This document shows positions 35,709 to 45,012 of a DNA stretch of 64,000 nucleotides, piece after piece. Source of the DNA: DASSFG01 sp035550375 (GTDB taxonomy: Bacteria; Planctomycetota; Planctomycetia; Pirellulales; JAICIG01); assembly GCA_035550375.1 (NCBI GenBank), contig DASZPH010000099.1:1-64000 (forward strand), read 5' to 3'. Position 1 is the stretch's first letter. Each line of letters opens with the position of its first letter. The position numbers and the translations under genes are program-made. The notes beneath the pieces are model-generated. The model had not been told where the DNA came from. It saw only the letters and a program-made list of their open reading frames with translations, and searched no databases.

Positions 35709-35770
35709 TTAACCGGGAGCCAACGGCGACCACAGCGCCTACATCACGCTCGCCGTTGGCTCGCGGTTAA
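35709..35770. repeat. 20-base inverted repeat, one mismatch, 21-base loop
   Basis: The left arm at 35709-35728 (TTAACCGGGAGCCAACGGCG) and the right arm at 35751-35770 are complementary at 19 of 20 positions, with a loop of about 22 bases. RNA from either strand would fold into a very stable stem. It lies in the 222-base spacer between adaptor and permease genes. No T-run follows, so it is more likely a REP/MITE-like element or an RNA-processing stem than a classical terminator. Confidence 0.8.
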
Positions 35771-35800
35771 ACGAATGCGCCAGAATCCGGAACCCACCGT

Positions 35801-35827
35801 AAGACCCAAGACCCAAAACCTAAGACC
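35801..35827 (+). repeat. AAGACCCAAGACCC repeat overlapping the adaptor stop
   Basis: This 27-base sequence is the complement of the 14-base TTTTAGGTCTTGGG units about 100 bases away and closely resembles 9373-9397 in the atp operon. It overlaps the last codons and stop of the adaptor gene, so it may have supplied the present C-terminus. Confidence 0.6.
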
Positions 35828-36998
35828 GCTTATCGTTGTTATCGTTGCCATTCGATTCGGTTAACTTCACCTCGACTTTCATCCCCGGCTGCACTCGCTG
35901 CACACCGGTGGTCACGATCCGGTCGCCGGATGAAATGCCGTCGGTGATAACTCGCAAACCTTCGTAGAGTTTGCCGGTCTTGATTCGGCGATAGGTGATT
36001 TTGTCGTCACTGTCGACGACGTAGACGAACTTCTGTCCCTGGTCGGTGCCGACGGCCTGTTCCGGCACGAGGAGCGCCTGATACATGTCGCCGATTGGCA
36101 AGCGAACGCGAACGAAGAGGCCCGGCCTCAGCAGCCGGTCGTCGTTGGCGAATTCGCCGCGGACGCGGAGCGTACCCGTGTTCGGGTCAAGGCGGTTGTC
36201 TTCAAAGTTGAGCACGCCTTGGTGCGGGTAGCCTTCTTCGTCGGCCAGCCCGATGAAGACGCGCACGGTCTCCTCGGCGCCCGCGTCGCTCTCGCTCGAT
36301 TGAGCCAGTCGGTTCAACCGCAGCATGGTGCGCTCGTCGAGATCGAAGTAGACCCACATCGGATTCTGGGCGACGATCCGGGTGAGCAAGGTGTCGTCGG
36401 CCCGGACCAGGTTGCCGGGGTCAACGTTGGGCCGGCTCATGCGTCCATCGATCGGCGCTCGGATGGTGCAATAGCCAAGATTGACGGTAGCGATCTTCAA
36501 CTGTGCTTTGGCCGTTTTAAGGTTCGCCTCAGCTTCGGCCAGATCGCCCTTCACCAGGTCGAACTGCTCTTGGGTAATCACTCCCATGGGGTGATTTCGC
36601 TCGGCTCGGGCGAAATCGAGCTTCAGCCGGTTCAGACGAGCTTCGGCCTGGGCGACCAGCCCCTGCGTGCGGGATTGCTCGGCTTCGTAGTACGGGGGGT
36701 CGATCTCGAACAGCAGGTCGCCCTTCTTTACCTCGGCGCCGTGCTTGAAGTGGACCTCCCTCAGATACCCGGTGACCCGCGCCCGGATATCGATGGTCCT
36801 GACCGACTCGGTCTGGCCGGTGAAATCTTCAAAGTCCGTGATCTCCCGGTAAGTCGGCAGGCAGACGTCCACCTCCGGCGCCTTGGGCATCTGGCTGGCC
36901 GCCGTAGCCGAGGCTTTGTCGCAGCCGAGGCAGGCCGTCAGGTAGAGCAGGCAGAGACAGCCACCCAAAATCGTCGCAGGCCTTTTCACTGTCGTCAC
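35820..36998 (-). CDS. RND efflux periplasmic adaptor lipoprotein
   Basis: A 392-residue membrane fusion protein. The leader ends with a lipobox (LTACLGC), so the mature protein is probably lipid-anchored. The HlyD-type pattern is clear: VRTIDIRARVTGYLREVHF, the lipoyl half-motif GAEVKKGDLLFEIDP, a coiled-coil hairpin with AEARLNRLKLDFARAE, the second lipoyl half YCTIRAPIDGRMSRPNVDPG, and the beta-barrel with FVRVRLPIG. It bridges the RND pump to an outer-membrane channel; no TolC-like gene is in this operon. Confidence 0.95.
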   Translation of the reverse strand: MTTVKRPATILGGCLCLLYLTACLGCDKASATAASQMPKAPEVDVCLPTYREITDFEDFTGQTESVRTIDIRARVTGYLREVHFKHGAEVKKGDLLFEIDPPYYEAEQSRTQGLVAQAEARLNRLKLDFARAERNHPMGVITQEQFDLVKGDLAEAEANLKTAKAQLKIATVNLGYCTIRAPIDGRMSRPNVDPGNLVRADDTLLTRIVAQNPMWVYFDLDERTMLRLNRLAQSSESDAGAEETVRVFIGLADEEGYPHQGVLNFEDNRLDPNTGTLRVRGEFANDDRLLRPGLFVRVRLPIGDMYQALLVPEQAVGTDQGQKFVYVVDSDDKITYRRIKTGKLYEGLRVITDGISSGDRIVTTGVQRVQPGMKVEVKLTESNGNDNNDKRS

Positions 36999-37063
36999 TC
37001 CAGCAGTTCGTCGCCACTCCAGCAGTTCCTCATTCGTAGCATCCGCGGCAGCAGGTCAGGACC

Positions 37064-37765
37064 TCACGTTGGTCTCTCGTCTTCATTAGGCCCCTCACGG
37101 CTGCCAACCTCACCTGCTTGAGGCCGATCGGAGGCGCGTCTCTCGCGGCCAACGTCGCTCAAAATGCCGTGGAAAACGATGTCGAGGATGTCTTGGGCCT
37201 GTTCTTCAACCGACTTCTGGCGGCCCGAAAAATAGTTGGTAAACATGGTGCCGTAGAGCAGATCGCCCAGCACGTCGAGGATGCGGTCGACGGGCATATC
37301 GCGGATCTGTCCCTCGGCGATGTACGAACGATAGAGGACCCGCAACCGCTCGCGGTTCGCCTCCCGGTACTCGATGTAGGTTGGCTTCTTGCGGTCTTTG
37401 AACAGGGCTCGCTCGTGAATCAGCAGCTCACACAGCTCCGGATGGTCCGCAAAGAAAGCCAAGTACGAGCGGACAACCTGGGCAATACGCTCGGGTGGGT
37501 CCTGGATGTCGGCGATGCTTTGGTCGATGTATTGGCAAAGCCGCCGCATACCCCGATCGGCGGCCGCCAAGAAGAGCTCCCGCTTGCTGGGGAAATAGCG
37601 GTAAAGGGTCCCCTTGCCCACCTTGAGCTGGTCGGCCAGAAGCTGAGTGTCCGTGTCGGCGTAACCCTTTTCCGAGAAAAGCTTTGTGGCTTCATCAAGG
37701 ATTTGCTCGCGCCGCCGCTCTTCGCGAGAGGTGATCTCAACGGCTGCTGGCGGAGCTTGCGTCAC
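37064..37765 (-). CDS. TetR-family repressor of the efflux operon
   Basis: The 233-residue protein has a TetR-type helix-turn-helix at about residues 15-62, with REQILDEATKLFSEKGYADT and LKVGKGTLYRYFPSKRELF, then a helical ligand-binding domain resembling AcrR-type regulators. It is the first gene of the operon, 65 bases before the adaptor. A palindrome at 37798-37813 lies just behind the -10 of its promoter. It probably represses itself and the pump until a ligand binds; the ligand is unknown. Confidence 0.95.
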   Translation of the reverse strand: MTQAPPAAVEITSREERRREQILDEATKLFSEKGYADTDTQLLADQLKVGKGTLYRYFPSKRELFLAAADRGMRRLCQYIDQSIADIQDPPERIAQVVRSYLAFFADHPELCELLIHERALFKDRKKPTYIEYREANRERLRVLYRSYIAEGQIRDMPVDRILDVLGDLLYGTMFTNYFSGRQKSVEEQAQDILDIVFHGILSDVGRERRASDRPQAGEVGSREGPNEDERPT

Positions 37766-37797
37766 GGCGAGGAAGAAACGAAGCGGGCAGGATAGCG

Positions 37798-37813
37798 GAC
37801 TGACTGGTCAGTC
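37798..37813. promoter_or_regulatory. Candidate TetR operator
   Basis: GACTGAC-TG-GTCAGTC is a perfect 7+7 palindrome with a two-base centre. It lies just downstream of the -10 of the tetR promoter, so a bound dimer would cover the transcription start. The sequence resembles known TetR/AcrR-family operators (TGAC/GTCA arms). Confidence 0.7.
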
Positions 37814-37818
37814 TCGTC

Positions 37819-37846
37819 ATTCTAACGTCGTGGCGAACGGTGTCAA
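37819..37846 (-). promoter_or_regulatory. Promoter of the tetR-RND operon
   Basis: Read on the minus strand: TTGACA (37846-37841), a 16-base spacer, then TAGAAT (37824-37819), five of six matches to the -10. The candidate operator lies five bases downstream of the -10. The first gene, tetR, starts about 54 bases after the -10. Confidence 0.65.
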
Positions 37847-37957
37847 TCGGGGATGTTTCCCTTTCGCTTGCGGCCAGATCAAGATGCGTAAGGATCCCCG
37901 GTAAAAGGCCTTTGGTGAGACCGAAGGCTTGAAGCATCGCTGGGCCGCGGCTGGCCG

Positions 37958-40204
37958 TTATTTCATCGCCGCGATCCACTGGCGAACCAGCTCGACCGCT
38001 TCCTCGGGCACGAGCCGCTTGCCAAGCTCGGGCATCATCACGTCGGGGTGAGTCGACTGCAGGCGAACCATCATGATCGACTTGTCGGGCTTGCCCGGGA
38101 CGATGTCGTATTGCATTCCGCCCGATCCCGTCCCCGCCGCGACGGGTGGCTTGAGGACGCCAAGCTTTCGCGGATCGAGCTGAGAAAGTCGCAGGTCGAG
38201 CCCCGAATTCTGGGCGTTGCCGCCGGGCTGGTGGCAGTGGGCGCAGTTAATCTCCAGCCAGGCGCGCGCCCGCTCGTCAAGCCCGGCAGCGGGGTCGTCC
38301 CAGGCGACGGCACGCGGAGCGACGTCGGGCCGCGGAGCGCCCGCCAGCGAGCCGACCTTCGACCAATGCGTGAGCTGGTTCTCCCGAACGTCGCCGTAGT
38401 CGAACTCGCGGTTCAGGTGGCGGGCCTGGATGCCGATGGGGGCCATGCCGGCAGTCGTCGCGTGGCACCCCTGGCATTGGTTGACGTTCGGAACCAGGTA
38501 ATTGTTCCGCCGCCTTTCGCCGTCGGCGTGCACCCATTCGACGTCGATCGTATCGCCGGCCGGAGCCAAAAAGGCCTCCGTCTGCTCGTCATTCCAGATG
38601 TAACTGACTCCGGTCCAACCTTGCGCGGTGTTTTCCAGCACTCGCGTTTCCAGCAGCCGCTGCCCATCTTCCGGCCGCCGTAAGTCGTGCGGCATGGCGA
38701 ACGTCTTGATGAGCCGAGTGCCGACGGGAAACTCGAACGGACCATCGGGAGAGTATTTTGCCGGCTCCCCTCGCGGCAACTTCACGAAGCGGTGCTTGGC
38801 CGTGTAGTCGGAAAAAAGGGGCGTGTTGACGTCGTAGGGAAAAACGCCCTCGACCGGCTGCTGAGCGGCGCCGTTTCCGCGAAACAGGCCCAGTTCCGAC
38901 AGCCGCTGAGGGACGGGCCGCCGCAGTACTCGGTGAATCGGGCTGGTGGAGGGCTCGATGTCTACGGCCGGCAACGGTGCGTGCTTACCGACGTAGGTCA
39001 CGAGGTCCTGGCTGACCTTGTTGGGGCTGGGAATCTTGGCCGCCAGATCGATGCGGGCGAAATCCGCGTCGCCGTTGTCGCTGAACACAGTTCGTAGCTC
39101 GGCGGGCAGGGCGCCGTCTGCGTGCAGCGCGGCGTTCTCCGACCAGTCGAGAATCATGTCGGGCAGCGTGCGCCGAAAGAGGACGACCTTGAGCAGCGCA
39201 AGGTCGCCGGCTGGTTTGTCTCCACCGCCCTCAAAGCGGTTGTCGTGGACCCAAATTGCTTCGCTGTAGGGGTCGTACCCGGCGTCGCTAAAGTCCAGTC
39301 GCGTGGCCAGGTAGCTGATCACCGCCAGGTTGGCGGTTTGATTGTCTTTCAGGTGGTTGTCGAAGATTTCGATCTGGTCGCCCGCCATGACCATCAGGCC
39401 CGTGCCGCTGGGAACCTGGGCCACGATGTTGCCCGTGGGGGCAAAGTTTTCGTGGTTGTTGGCGACGATGCGGTTGTTGAACGCCCGGCATCGGCGGCAC
39501 TCTTTCTGCACGAGGTCTGGCAAGGCGAAGATCAAGAGTCCGGCTGCGTTGTCTTTCAGGTCGTTGTCGTGGACGTCGGCAGAAATGGAATTCTCGATTT
39601 CGATTCCGGCGACGTTCTGGCTGGCCAGGTTGTGGCGAACGATGATGTTCGTCGACTGACCGACGTAGATTCCGGCGTCGGAAGAGCCACGCACGGTGCA
39701 GTGTTCGACCAGCACGTTCTTGCAGAGCACGGGATAGAGTCCGTAGCTGCCGTTGGTGGTCTTTGGTCCCCCGGTCCATTCCACCCGCAAGCCGCGCAGC
39801 GTCACGCCGTCGGCCCCGGTGACTTTAACGGCGTCGCCCCGGGCGTCTTCGATCGCCAGATTCTCGAGCACGAAGGCGTTGCCCGTGACGAGCAGCCCTT
39901 CGCCCCCCGTCCCCGGCAAAAGCTTCTCGAACGAGATGATCGTCTTGTCGGCGCCCGCGCCGCGCAACGTAACTCCGTCGACGGCCAGCGAGATCGTCGA
40001 GTTGAACTCGTAGCGGCCCGCGGCAAGCTCGACGACGTCCCCTGGTTCGGCTTCGATGAGCGCGGTTTGCAGTCGCTTCTGGGCTTCGGGGCCCGGCTCA
40101 ATCGTCGTGCGGCGAGTTTCGGCCGCGCGGGCAGGCATGGCCGATAACCACATCACTGCCAGCAAAATCGGTAGAAACGCAAATCTCCTGCGCCGGGTAG
40201 CCAT
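37958..40204 (-). CDS. Beta-helix / SO2930-type di-haem cytochrome fusion
   Basis: A 748-residue exported protein. A signal peptide ends near ARAAET. Residues about 35-400 are a right-handed parallel beta-helix (repeats like GLYPVLCKNVLVEHC, GIYVGQSTNIIVRHN and GIEIENSISADVHDN). From about residue 430 (LSELGLF, VFPYDVNTPLFSDY) it matches the SO2930 family of c-type cytochromes with two haem sites, CQGCH at 577-581 and CAHCH at 654-658. In other bacteria these are two adjacent genes; here they are one chain. The beta-helix may bind a polysaccharide while the haem part moves electrons; substrate unknown. Confidence 0.92.
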   Translation of the reverse strand: MATRRRRFAFLPILLAVMWLSAMPARAAETRRTTIEPGPEAQKRLQTALIEAEPGDVVELAAGRYEFNSTISLAVDGVTLRGAGADKTIISFEKLLPGTGGEGLLVTGNAFVLENLAIEDARGDAVKVTGADGVTLRGLRVEWTGGPKTTNGSYGLYPVLCKNVLVEHCTVRGSSDAGIYVGQSTNIIVRHNLASQNVAGIEIENSISADVHDNDLKDNAAGLLIFALPDLVQKECRRCRAFNNRIVANNHENFAPTGNIVAQVPSGTGLMVMAGDQIEIFDNHLKDNQTANLAVISYLATRLDFSDAGYDPYSEAIWVHDNRFEGGGDKPAGDLALLKVVLFRRTLPDMILDWSENAALHADGALPAELRTVFSDNGDADFARIDLAAKIPSPNKVSQDLVTYVGKHAPLPAVDIEPSTSPIHRVLRRPVPQRLSELGLFRGNGAAQQPVEGVFPYDVNTPLFSDYTAKHRFVKLPRGEPAKYSPDGPFEFPVGTRLIKTFAMPHDLRRPEDGQRLLETRVLENTAQGWTGVSYIWNDEQTEAFLAPAGDTIDVEWVHADGERRRNNYLVPNVNQCQGCHATTAGMAPIGIQARHLNREFDYGDVRENQLTHWSKVGSLAGAPRPDVAPRAVAWDDPAAGLDERARAWLEINCAHCHQPGGNAQNSGLDLRLSQLDPRKLGVLKPPVAAGTGSGGMQYDIVPGKPDKSIMMVRLQSTHPDVMMPELGKRLVPEEAVELVRQWIAAMK

Positions 40205-40566
40205 TCTCTTCTCTCCCTAGAAGCAGCCCTCGCCCCGTCAGAAAATCCACCGGCCTTGGCGCGGCGGCGACGGCTTTAGTGTAGCCAAATGCCCGGGCGT
40301 TGGGGTGCAGAAAAACGGCTGGCGCCAGCGGGAAGATTTACCCGTCTTGTGCCGTTTCTCGGCGTTTTGACGATTCCCTCATTCCCGGCAGATTCGGCGA
40401 CGATAAGACCACTAACCCGGATTATCCGGCCCACATGGGCTGGAATTGCACGCCAGGCAACTTTGTCCCGCTGCTTGGGTTGCGCTTCGGATCGGTGTTC
40501 GTTTGCCTGCTGGCCGATACGCCTGCCGCGAAAAATCCGGGCTAACGACCCAGAAAGGAATCCGTC
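40205..40566. other. Divergent intergenic region without a visible gene
   Basis: Frames in this 362-base gap lack leaders, motifs or a ribosome site, and no promoter of good quality was seen by eye. It lies between the divergent beta-helix/cytochrome gene and the small Cys-rich gene, so it must carry their promoters. Nothing else was found in it. Confidence 0.4.
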
Positions 40567-40902
40567 ATGAAACGCTCCTTGTTTGCCATTTTGACGATCG
40601 CGACGATCGGCTTCTCGGCCCAATGCCTCGCGGGCGGCCCCGCTGATTGTGACTGCCCGACCTGCAAGCCGGGCCTTTTCCACCGATCTTCCGGCTCTTT
40701 TTTCCCGTTCAAAAAGTGCCACGGCTGCGGCAAAATGTGCGGCCCGTTCCACAAGTGTGGACTGCTTCACCATCATCGGATGGCCGACGACATGGGGTAC
40801 GGATACGGCGGTCCACCGGTGGGCCAGGTGACCTATCCCTATTACACCGTCCGCGGGCCGCGTGATTTCTTGGATCCGAACCCGCGGGGTATCGGCCCCT
40901 GA
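40567..40902 (+). CDS. Small Cys/His-rich secreted protein
   Basis: The 111-residue product has a clear signal peptide (MKRSLFAILTIATIGFSAQC, cleaved near LAGG), then cysteine pairs (CDCPTC, CHGCGKMC, HKC) and a His cluster LLHHHRM. After that comes a Gly/Tyr/Pro-rich tail. The CxxC pairs suggest metal binding or disulphides. The short family is planctomycete-like, with unknown function. The next gene starts about 160 bases later. Confidence 0.8.
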   Translation: MKRSLFAILTIATIGFSAQCLAGGPADCDCPTCKPGLFHRSSGSFFPFKKCHGCGKMCGPFHKCGLLHHHRMADDMGYGYGGPPVGQVTYPYYTVRGPRDFLDPNPRGIGP

Positions 40903-41060
40903 TCGGAAGCCGGAGCCAGGGGGCGAAAGCGATCTCACTTGACCGCACGAGTGTTGGTCGTCCCCCAGACCGCCTTCATGCTATACTCAACGGTTTGCCA
41001 AGGCCGCCCTGCGCGCGAATGCGCACGGCGGCCCTTGTTTGTTCCAGGCAGACCAGCTTC

Positions 41061-42584
41061 ATGCAGCCTCGACGATCGACCGCCCGTGGGTATTGTGCCA
41101 CCCTGCTCTGTTGTGTGGGGCTGGCGGGCTGCGGGTCCCAGCAGCCCCAATCACAACTTCAAGCCTCCCGCAGCGAACCGCAGGAGACCTGGCATGCGTT
41201 GTACATGCAAGGTAAGCGGGTCGGGTACGCGCACCAGGTCGAGCGGCCGCGCACCGTCGATGGGCGGGACATCGTCGAGATCGAGCAGAACATGCACATG
41301 GGGGTGCAGCGTTACGGCCAGAAGGCTGAGCCCACGATCACCACGTCGTCGATCGAGACGCCCGACGACCAGTTAATCTCGTTCCGAGTGGAAGTCAGGC
41401 TTGGCCAGGCGCCCACGATCTTTACGGGCCGCGTCGAAAACGACAAGTTACTGATCGAAACCGAAACGTCGGGCCAGACCCGAACACGCACGGTAGATTG
41501 GCCGGACGACGCCCGCGGAGTGCTGGCCGTGGAGCACTCGCTGAGGCGCAAGCCGATGCAGCCGGGAGAACAACGGGAGATTCGGCACTTCGAGCCCACG
41601 ACACAAACGCTCATTTCCGACCGCCTGGAAGCCAAAGAATACCAGGAGACCGACCTGCTCGCCGGCAAGCAGGAACTGCTGCGGATTGAATCCACGTCGC
41701 AGTTGCCCGGCCAGAGAGTTCCGCTGCGAACCACGCTCTGGACAACCCGTGACGGACAGGAACTGAAGTTCACCTTGCCCGGCATGGAGACAGTCGTCTA
41801 CCGGGTGAGTGAGGAGGAAGCGACGGCTGGCGGGACTGGGTCGGAGTTGGACCTGGGCGAGTCGACTCTCGTCAAACTGTCGCAGCCGCTGGAGAACGCC
41901 CGTTCGACGAGGCGCGTTCGATACCAGGTCGAACTCGCCGACGGTGATCCGGCCGAGGTTTTTGCCGTCGGCCCGACACAGCAGCGGACCCCCACCGGAC
42001 CGCACACGGCCGAAATCACCGTCACTTCGGTCGACCCCATGCAGCCATCCTGCGAGGGGAGCAGGGGCGAGGTCACCGACGCAGACCGGAAACCGAACAG
42101 CAAGATTCAGAGCGACGATCCGCGGATCGTGTCGATGGCCCGCGAAGTGGCCGACGACGACCGCGACGCAGGCGCCCTCGCCGTCGCCCTGGAAAAGCTC
42201 GTTTACGAGAAAATGCTCTTCAAGCGCAACTATTCCACGGCGTTCGCAACGGCCGCCGAAGTCGCCGAATCGCTCGAGGGCGATTGCAGCGAGCACGCGG
42301 TGTTGCTGGCAGCCCTTTTACGGGCCCGCGGACTGCCGGCCCGGGTGGCGATGGGACTCGTTTATTCCCCGGCCGACCAAGCCTTTGCCTATCACATGTG
42401 GACGGAGGTCTTCTTGGGCGAGTGCTGGGTGCCGCTCGACGCCACCCTGGGACAAGGGAGTGTTTCTGCCGACCACCTTAAGCTATCCGACTCCAACCTC
42501 GCCGACGACACCTGGTTGGCCGCGTTTGCTCCCGTAGCCGAGGCGCTGGGCCAGTTAAGAATCGAGGTGCTGGAAGCGGAGTGA
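41061..42584 (+). CDS. Transglutaminase-like lipoprotein
   Basis: From ATG 41061 the 507-residue product has a lipoprotein leader with lipobox LAGC at C24. Residues about 35-370 are beta-rich without a known family. The C-terminal domain is a transglutaminase-like cysteine protease core: GDCSEHAVLLAALLRARGLPAR with C409, YHMWTEVFLG with H445, and WVPLDATLG with D460, a full Cys-His-Asp triad. It probably cleaves or cross-links peptides outside the cytoplasm. It precedes the DUF4175-like gene by 160 bases. Confidence 0.9.
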   Translation: MQPRRSTARGYCATLLCCVGLAGCGSQQPQSQLQASRSEPQETWHALYMQGKRVGYAHQVERPRTVDGRDIVEIEQNMHMGVQRYGQKAEPTITTSSIETPDDQLISFRVEVRLGQAPTIFTGRVENDKLLIETETSGQTRTRTVDWPDDARGVLAVEHSLRRKPMQPGEQREIRHFEPTTQTLISDRLEAKEYQETDLLAGKQELLRIESTSQLPGQRVPLRTTLWTTRDGQELKFTLPGMETVVYRVSEEEATAGGTGSELDLGESTLVKLSQPLENARSTRRVRYQVELADGDPAEVFAVGPTQQRTPTGPHTAEITVTSVDPMQPSCEGSRGEVTDADRKPNSKIQSDDPRIVSMAREVADDDRDAGALAVALEKLVYEKMLFKRNYSTAFATAAEVAESLEGDCSEHAVLLAALLRARGLPARVAMGLVYSPADQAFAYHMWTEVFLGECWVPLDATLGQGSVSADHLKLSDSNLADDTWLAAFAPVAEALGQLRIEVLEAE

Positions 42585-42744
42585 GGTGCCGCGGGGATAG
42601 CAGCAGGCTCAGTCCGTGTGCCGTTGAACTTTGGGCGAGTCGGTCATCCGTCCGGGGCGGCCACGGCACGACGCGCGCCGGCTACAATGGCATACCGCCA
42701 TTTGGGCGGCGCTGTAGAATAGAGGGCGACCCGGTTAGCACTCG

Positions 42745-45012
42745 ATGGCTACAGAAACCGCCCCCCAACTCGCTCCCGGCATTCAACAATTGCTGGACGC
42801 GGTGCGCCGCCGCATACGCCGCTACGTGTGGCTGGAAGGGCTGACCGCCACGGTGGCCGTGGTGGGCGTCGCGTTCTGGCTCGCCCTGGCGGCCGACTGG
42901 CTCTTTGAACCGGCGCGGCCGGTTCGCCACGCTCTTCTGGGCTTGATCGCCCTGGTCGCCGTCGCCTCGTTGGGATGGTTGTTGCTGCGACGAGTGCTCG
43001 TCCGGCTCAGCGACCACAGCATGGCCATTCTGCTGGAGCGTCGCTTCGGCAACTTGCAAGACAGCCTGGTCACGGCCGTTGAGCTGACGGGTGGCCGCCG
43101 GCCAAAAAGCGCCGAGCAGGGACCGTTCGGCCAGCAGATGCTGGCGGAAACCTGCGAAGAAGCCTGGCGGCGGTCGCGACAGGTCGACGTGGGGGCGATC
43201 TTCGACCGCCGGCCGCTGGTGCGGGCGTTCGTCGCCGCAGGGGCCATTCTGCTGTCGATCGCTGCGGCGGCCGTCGCTTCGCCCGACATGCTGCGCTTCG
43301 GTATGCGTCGGTTGACGACATTGACCGACGAACCCTGGCCCCGCAAAACGCACCTGCGGATCGAGGGCTTTGCCAACCCACAGCGCGAAGAGGTCGTCGC
43401 ACGCGGTATGGAGTTTCAGATTCACGTGCAGGCCGAGGCGGCTGTCGGCCTGGTGGTTCCTCAGGTGGTCGAGGTTCGCTCCCGCGATGATGAGGGAAAG
43501 CGCGACCGGGCGATGATGGTCCGCGAGGGGGTGGCATCGACGGGATCCAACTCATATCAAGACTACCGCTATACCTTCGGCAGCATTCTGTCGGGCGTAA
43601 CGTTTGACGTGGTTGGCGGTGACGCTCGGCTTCGCGGTCTCCGCATCCGGGTCGTCGAAAGTCCCAGCATCAGCCTGAGCTTGAGCTGCGAGTACCCCGC
43701 CTATATGAAGCGGGCGGCCGCCGAAATTCCCGTGACGGGCGTGATGCCGCTGCCCGTGGGAACGCGCGTCACCGTGCGGGCCCGCGCCACCAAGGACCTG
43801 CGGCAGGCGCAGATCGATTACCTGTCTGACGGGAGCCCGCAGACTCGCAAGATCTCGCTCGATGGGGCCCGTGAGTTCGATTTTACCGTCGACCATTTGC
43901 TGGCCGATCAAACGCTGTCGTTTTCGCTGGTCGATACCGATGGTGTGGGCAACCGCGCCCCGATTCAACTTGCCTTGACCGCGGTGGCCGACGAGGCTCC
44001 GCAAGTCGACGTGCGGTTGGAGGGCATCGGATCGGCCATTACTCCGCAGGCGCGACTGCCGCTCGTCGGTCATATCGACGATGACTACGGCGTTCAGCGC
44101 GTGTGGCTCGAACACTCGATCGACGAGGACGATCCGAACGAGAGTCCTCTGGCCGAAGCGGGAGGACGAAGCCAGGTCGACATCAGCCATCAGTTCGAGG
44201 TTGCCGAGCTTGGCCTCAAACCGGGCCAGAAGCTGCTGATCGGGGCGAAGGCGGCCGACAACCGTTCGCCTCCCGCGGCAGAAGAACCGAACGTCGCCAG
44301 CGGTGAGCGGTTCCTGCTCGATGTCGTGAGCAACGACCAGTTGCTGGCCTTGCTGGAGACGCGCGAGCTCAATTTGCGCCAGCGCTTTGAAACCATCATT
44401 CAGGAGATGACCGACACGCGCGACTCGCTGGTGGAGTTGGAGTTTTCGGGCAAGGGGGCTCCGGACCGGGAAGAACCGGACAAGGAAAAACCCAGGCATG
44501 AAGCTGACGACGCGGCGTCTGACGACGAACCGAACAGCGCCGGGGCCGTCCTGCAGCGGAACCTGCTGCGTGTCGAGCGGGCCGAGCAGAATGGTCAGAA
44601 GAACGCCGAGGAGACGCGCGGCGTGGCCGTGGCCTTCGATCGGATCCGGGCGGAGTTGGTTAACAATCGCATCGACACCGAAGAGCTCCGAATCAGGCTT
44701 AAAGACCGCATTGCCGATCCGCTCAATCAGGTCGTGGACAACCACTTCACCGAATTCGGGCGGCGGCTGGCAAACCTGAAGAAGAAGCTGCCGGCCGAAA
44801 CGTCGGCCGATCTGGCCAAGCCCGCGATCGAGGAGGCGGATACGATCATCCTGGCCTTGCAGAAGGTGCGCGACCAGATGCTCGAGTTAGAGAGCTTTAA
44901 CGAGGCCGTCGAACTGCTACGGGAGATCATCGCCGCCCAGGAGCAGGTCTCGGAGGAAACCAAGTCCGAGCGGAGCAAAAAGCTCCGATCGCTCCTGGAA
45001 GACGACGAATGA
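42745..45012 (+). CDS. DUF4175-like membrane protein with a long coiled-coil tail
   Basis: A 755-residue protein. Hydrophobic helices lie at about residues 33-52, 63-81 and 160-179. An exported beta-rich region follows (about 200-500), and the C-terminal 200 residues are Glu/Lys/Arg-rich coiled coil (ETRGVAVAFDRIRAELVNNR and similar). This is the layout of DUF4175-like envelope proteins, which in planctomycetes sit near MoxR/DUF58 genes; function unknown. It is the first gene of the run ending at 54141. Confidence 0.82.
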   Translation: MATETAPQLAPGIQQLLDAVRRRIRRYVWLEGLTATVAVVGVAFWLALAADWLFEPARPVRHALLGLIALVAVASLGWLLLRRVLVRLSDHSMAILLERRFGNLQDSLVTAVELTGGRRPKSAEQGPFGQQMLAETCEEAWRRSRQVDVGAIFDRRPLVRAFVAAGAILLSIAAAAVASPDMLRFGMRRLTTLTDEPWPRKTHLRIEGFANPQREEVVARGMEFQIHVQAEAAVGLVVPQVVEVRSRDDEGKRDRAMMVREGVASTGSNSYQDYRYTFGSILSGVTFDVVGGDARLRGLRIRVVESPSISLSLSCEYPAYMKRAAAEIPVTGVMPLPVGTRVTVRARATKDLRQAQIDYLSDGSPQTRKISLDGAREFDFTVDHLLADQTLSFSLVDTDGVGNRAPIQLALTAVADEAPQVDVRLEGIGSAITPQARLPLVGHIDDDYGVQRVWLEHSIDEDDPNESPLAEAGGRSQVDISHQFEVAELGLKPGQKLLIGAKAADNRSPPAAEEPNVASGERFLLDVVSNDQLLALLETRELNLRQRFETIIQEMTDTRDSLVELEFSGKGAPDREEPDKEKPRHEADDAASDDEPNSAGAVLQRNLLRVERAEQNGQKNAEETRGVAVAFDRIRAELVNNRIDTEELRIRLKDRIADPLNQVVDNHFTEFGRRLANLKKKLPAETSADLAKPAIEEADTIILALQKVRDQMLELESFNEAVELLREIIAAQEQVSEETKSERSKKLRSLLEDDE

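Noticed and set aside
40276..40938. 220-codon minus-strand frame covering the small Cys-rich gene
   Set aside because: The plus-strand gene has a signal peptide, paired cysteines and a sensible start; this frame has none.
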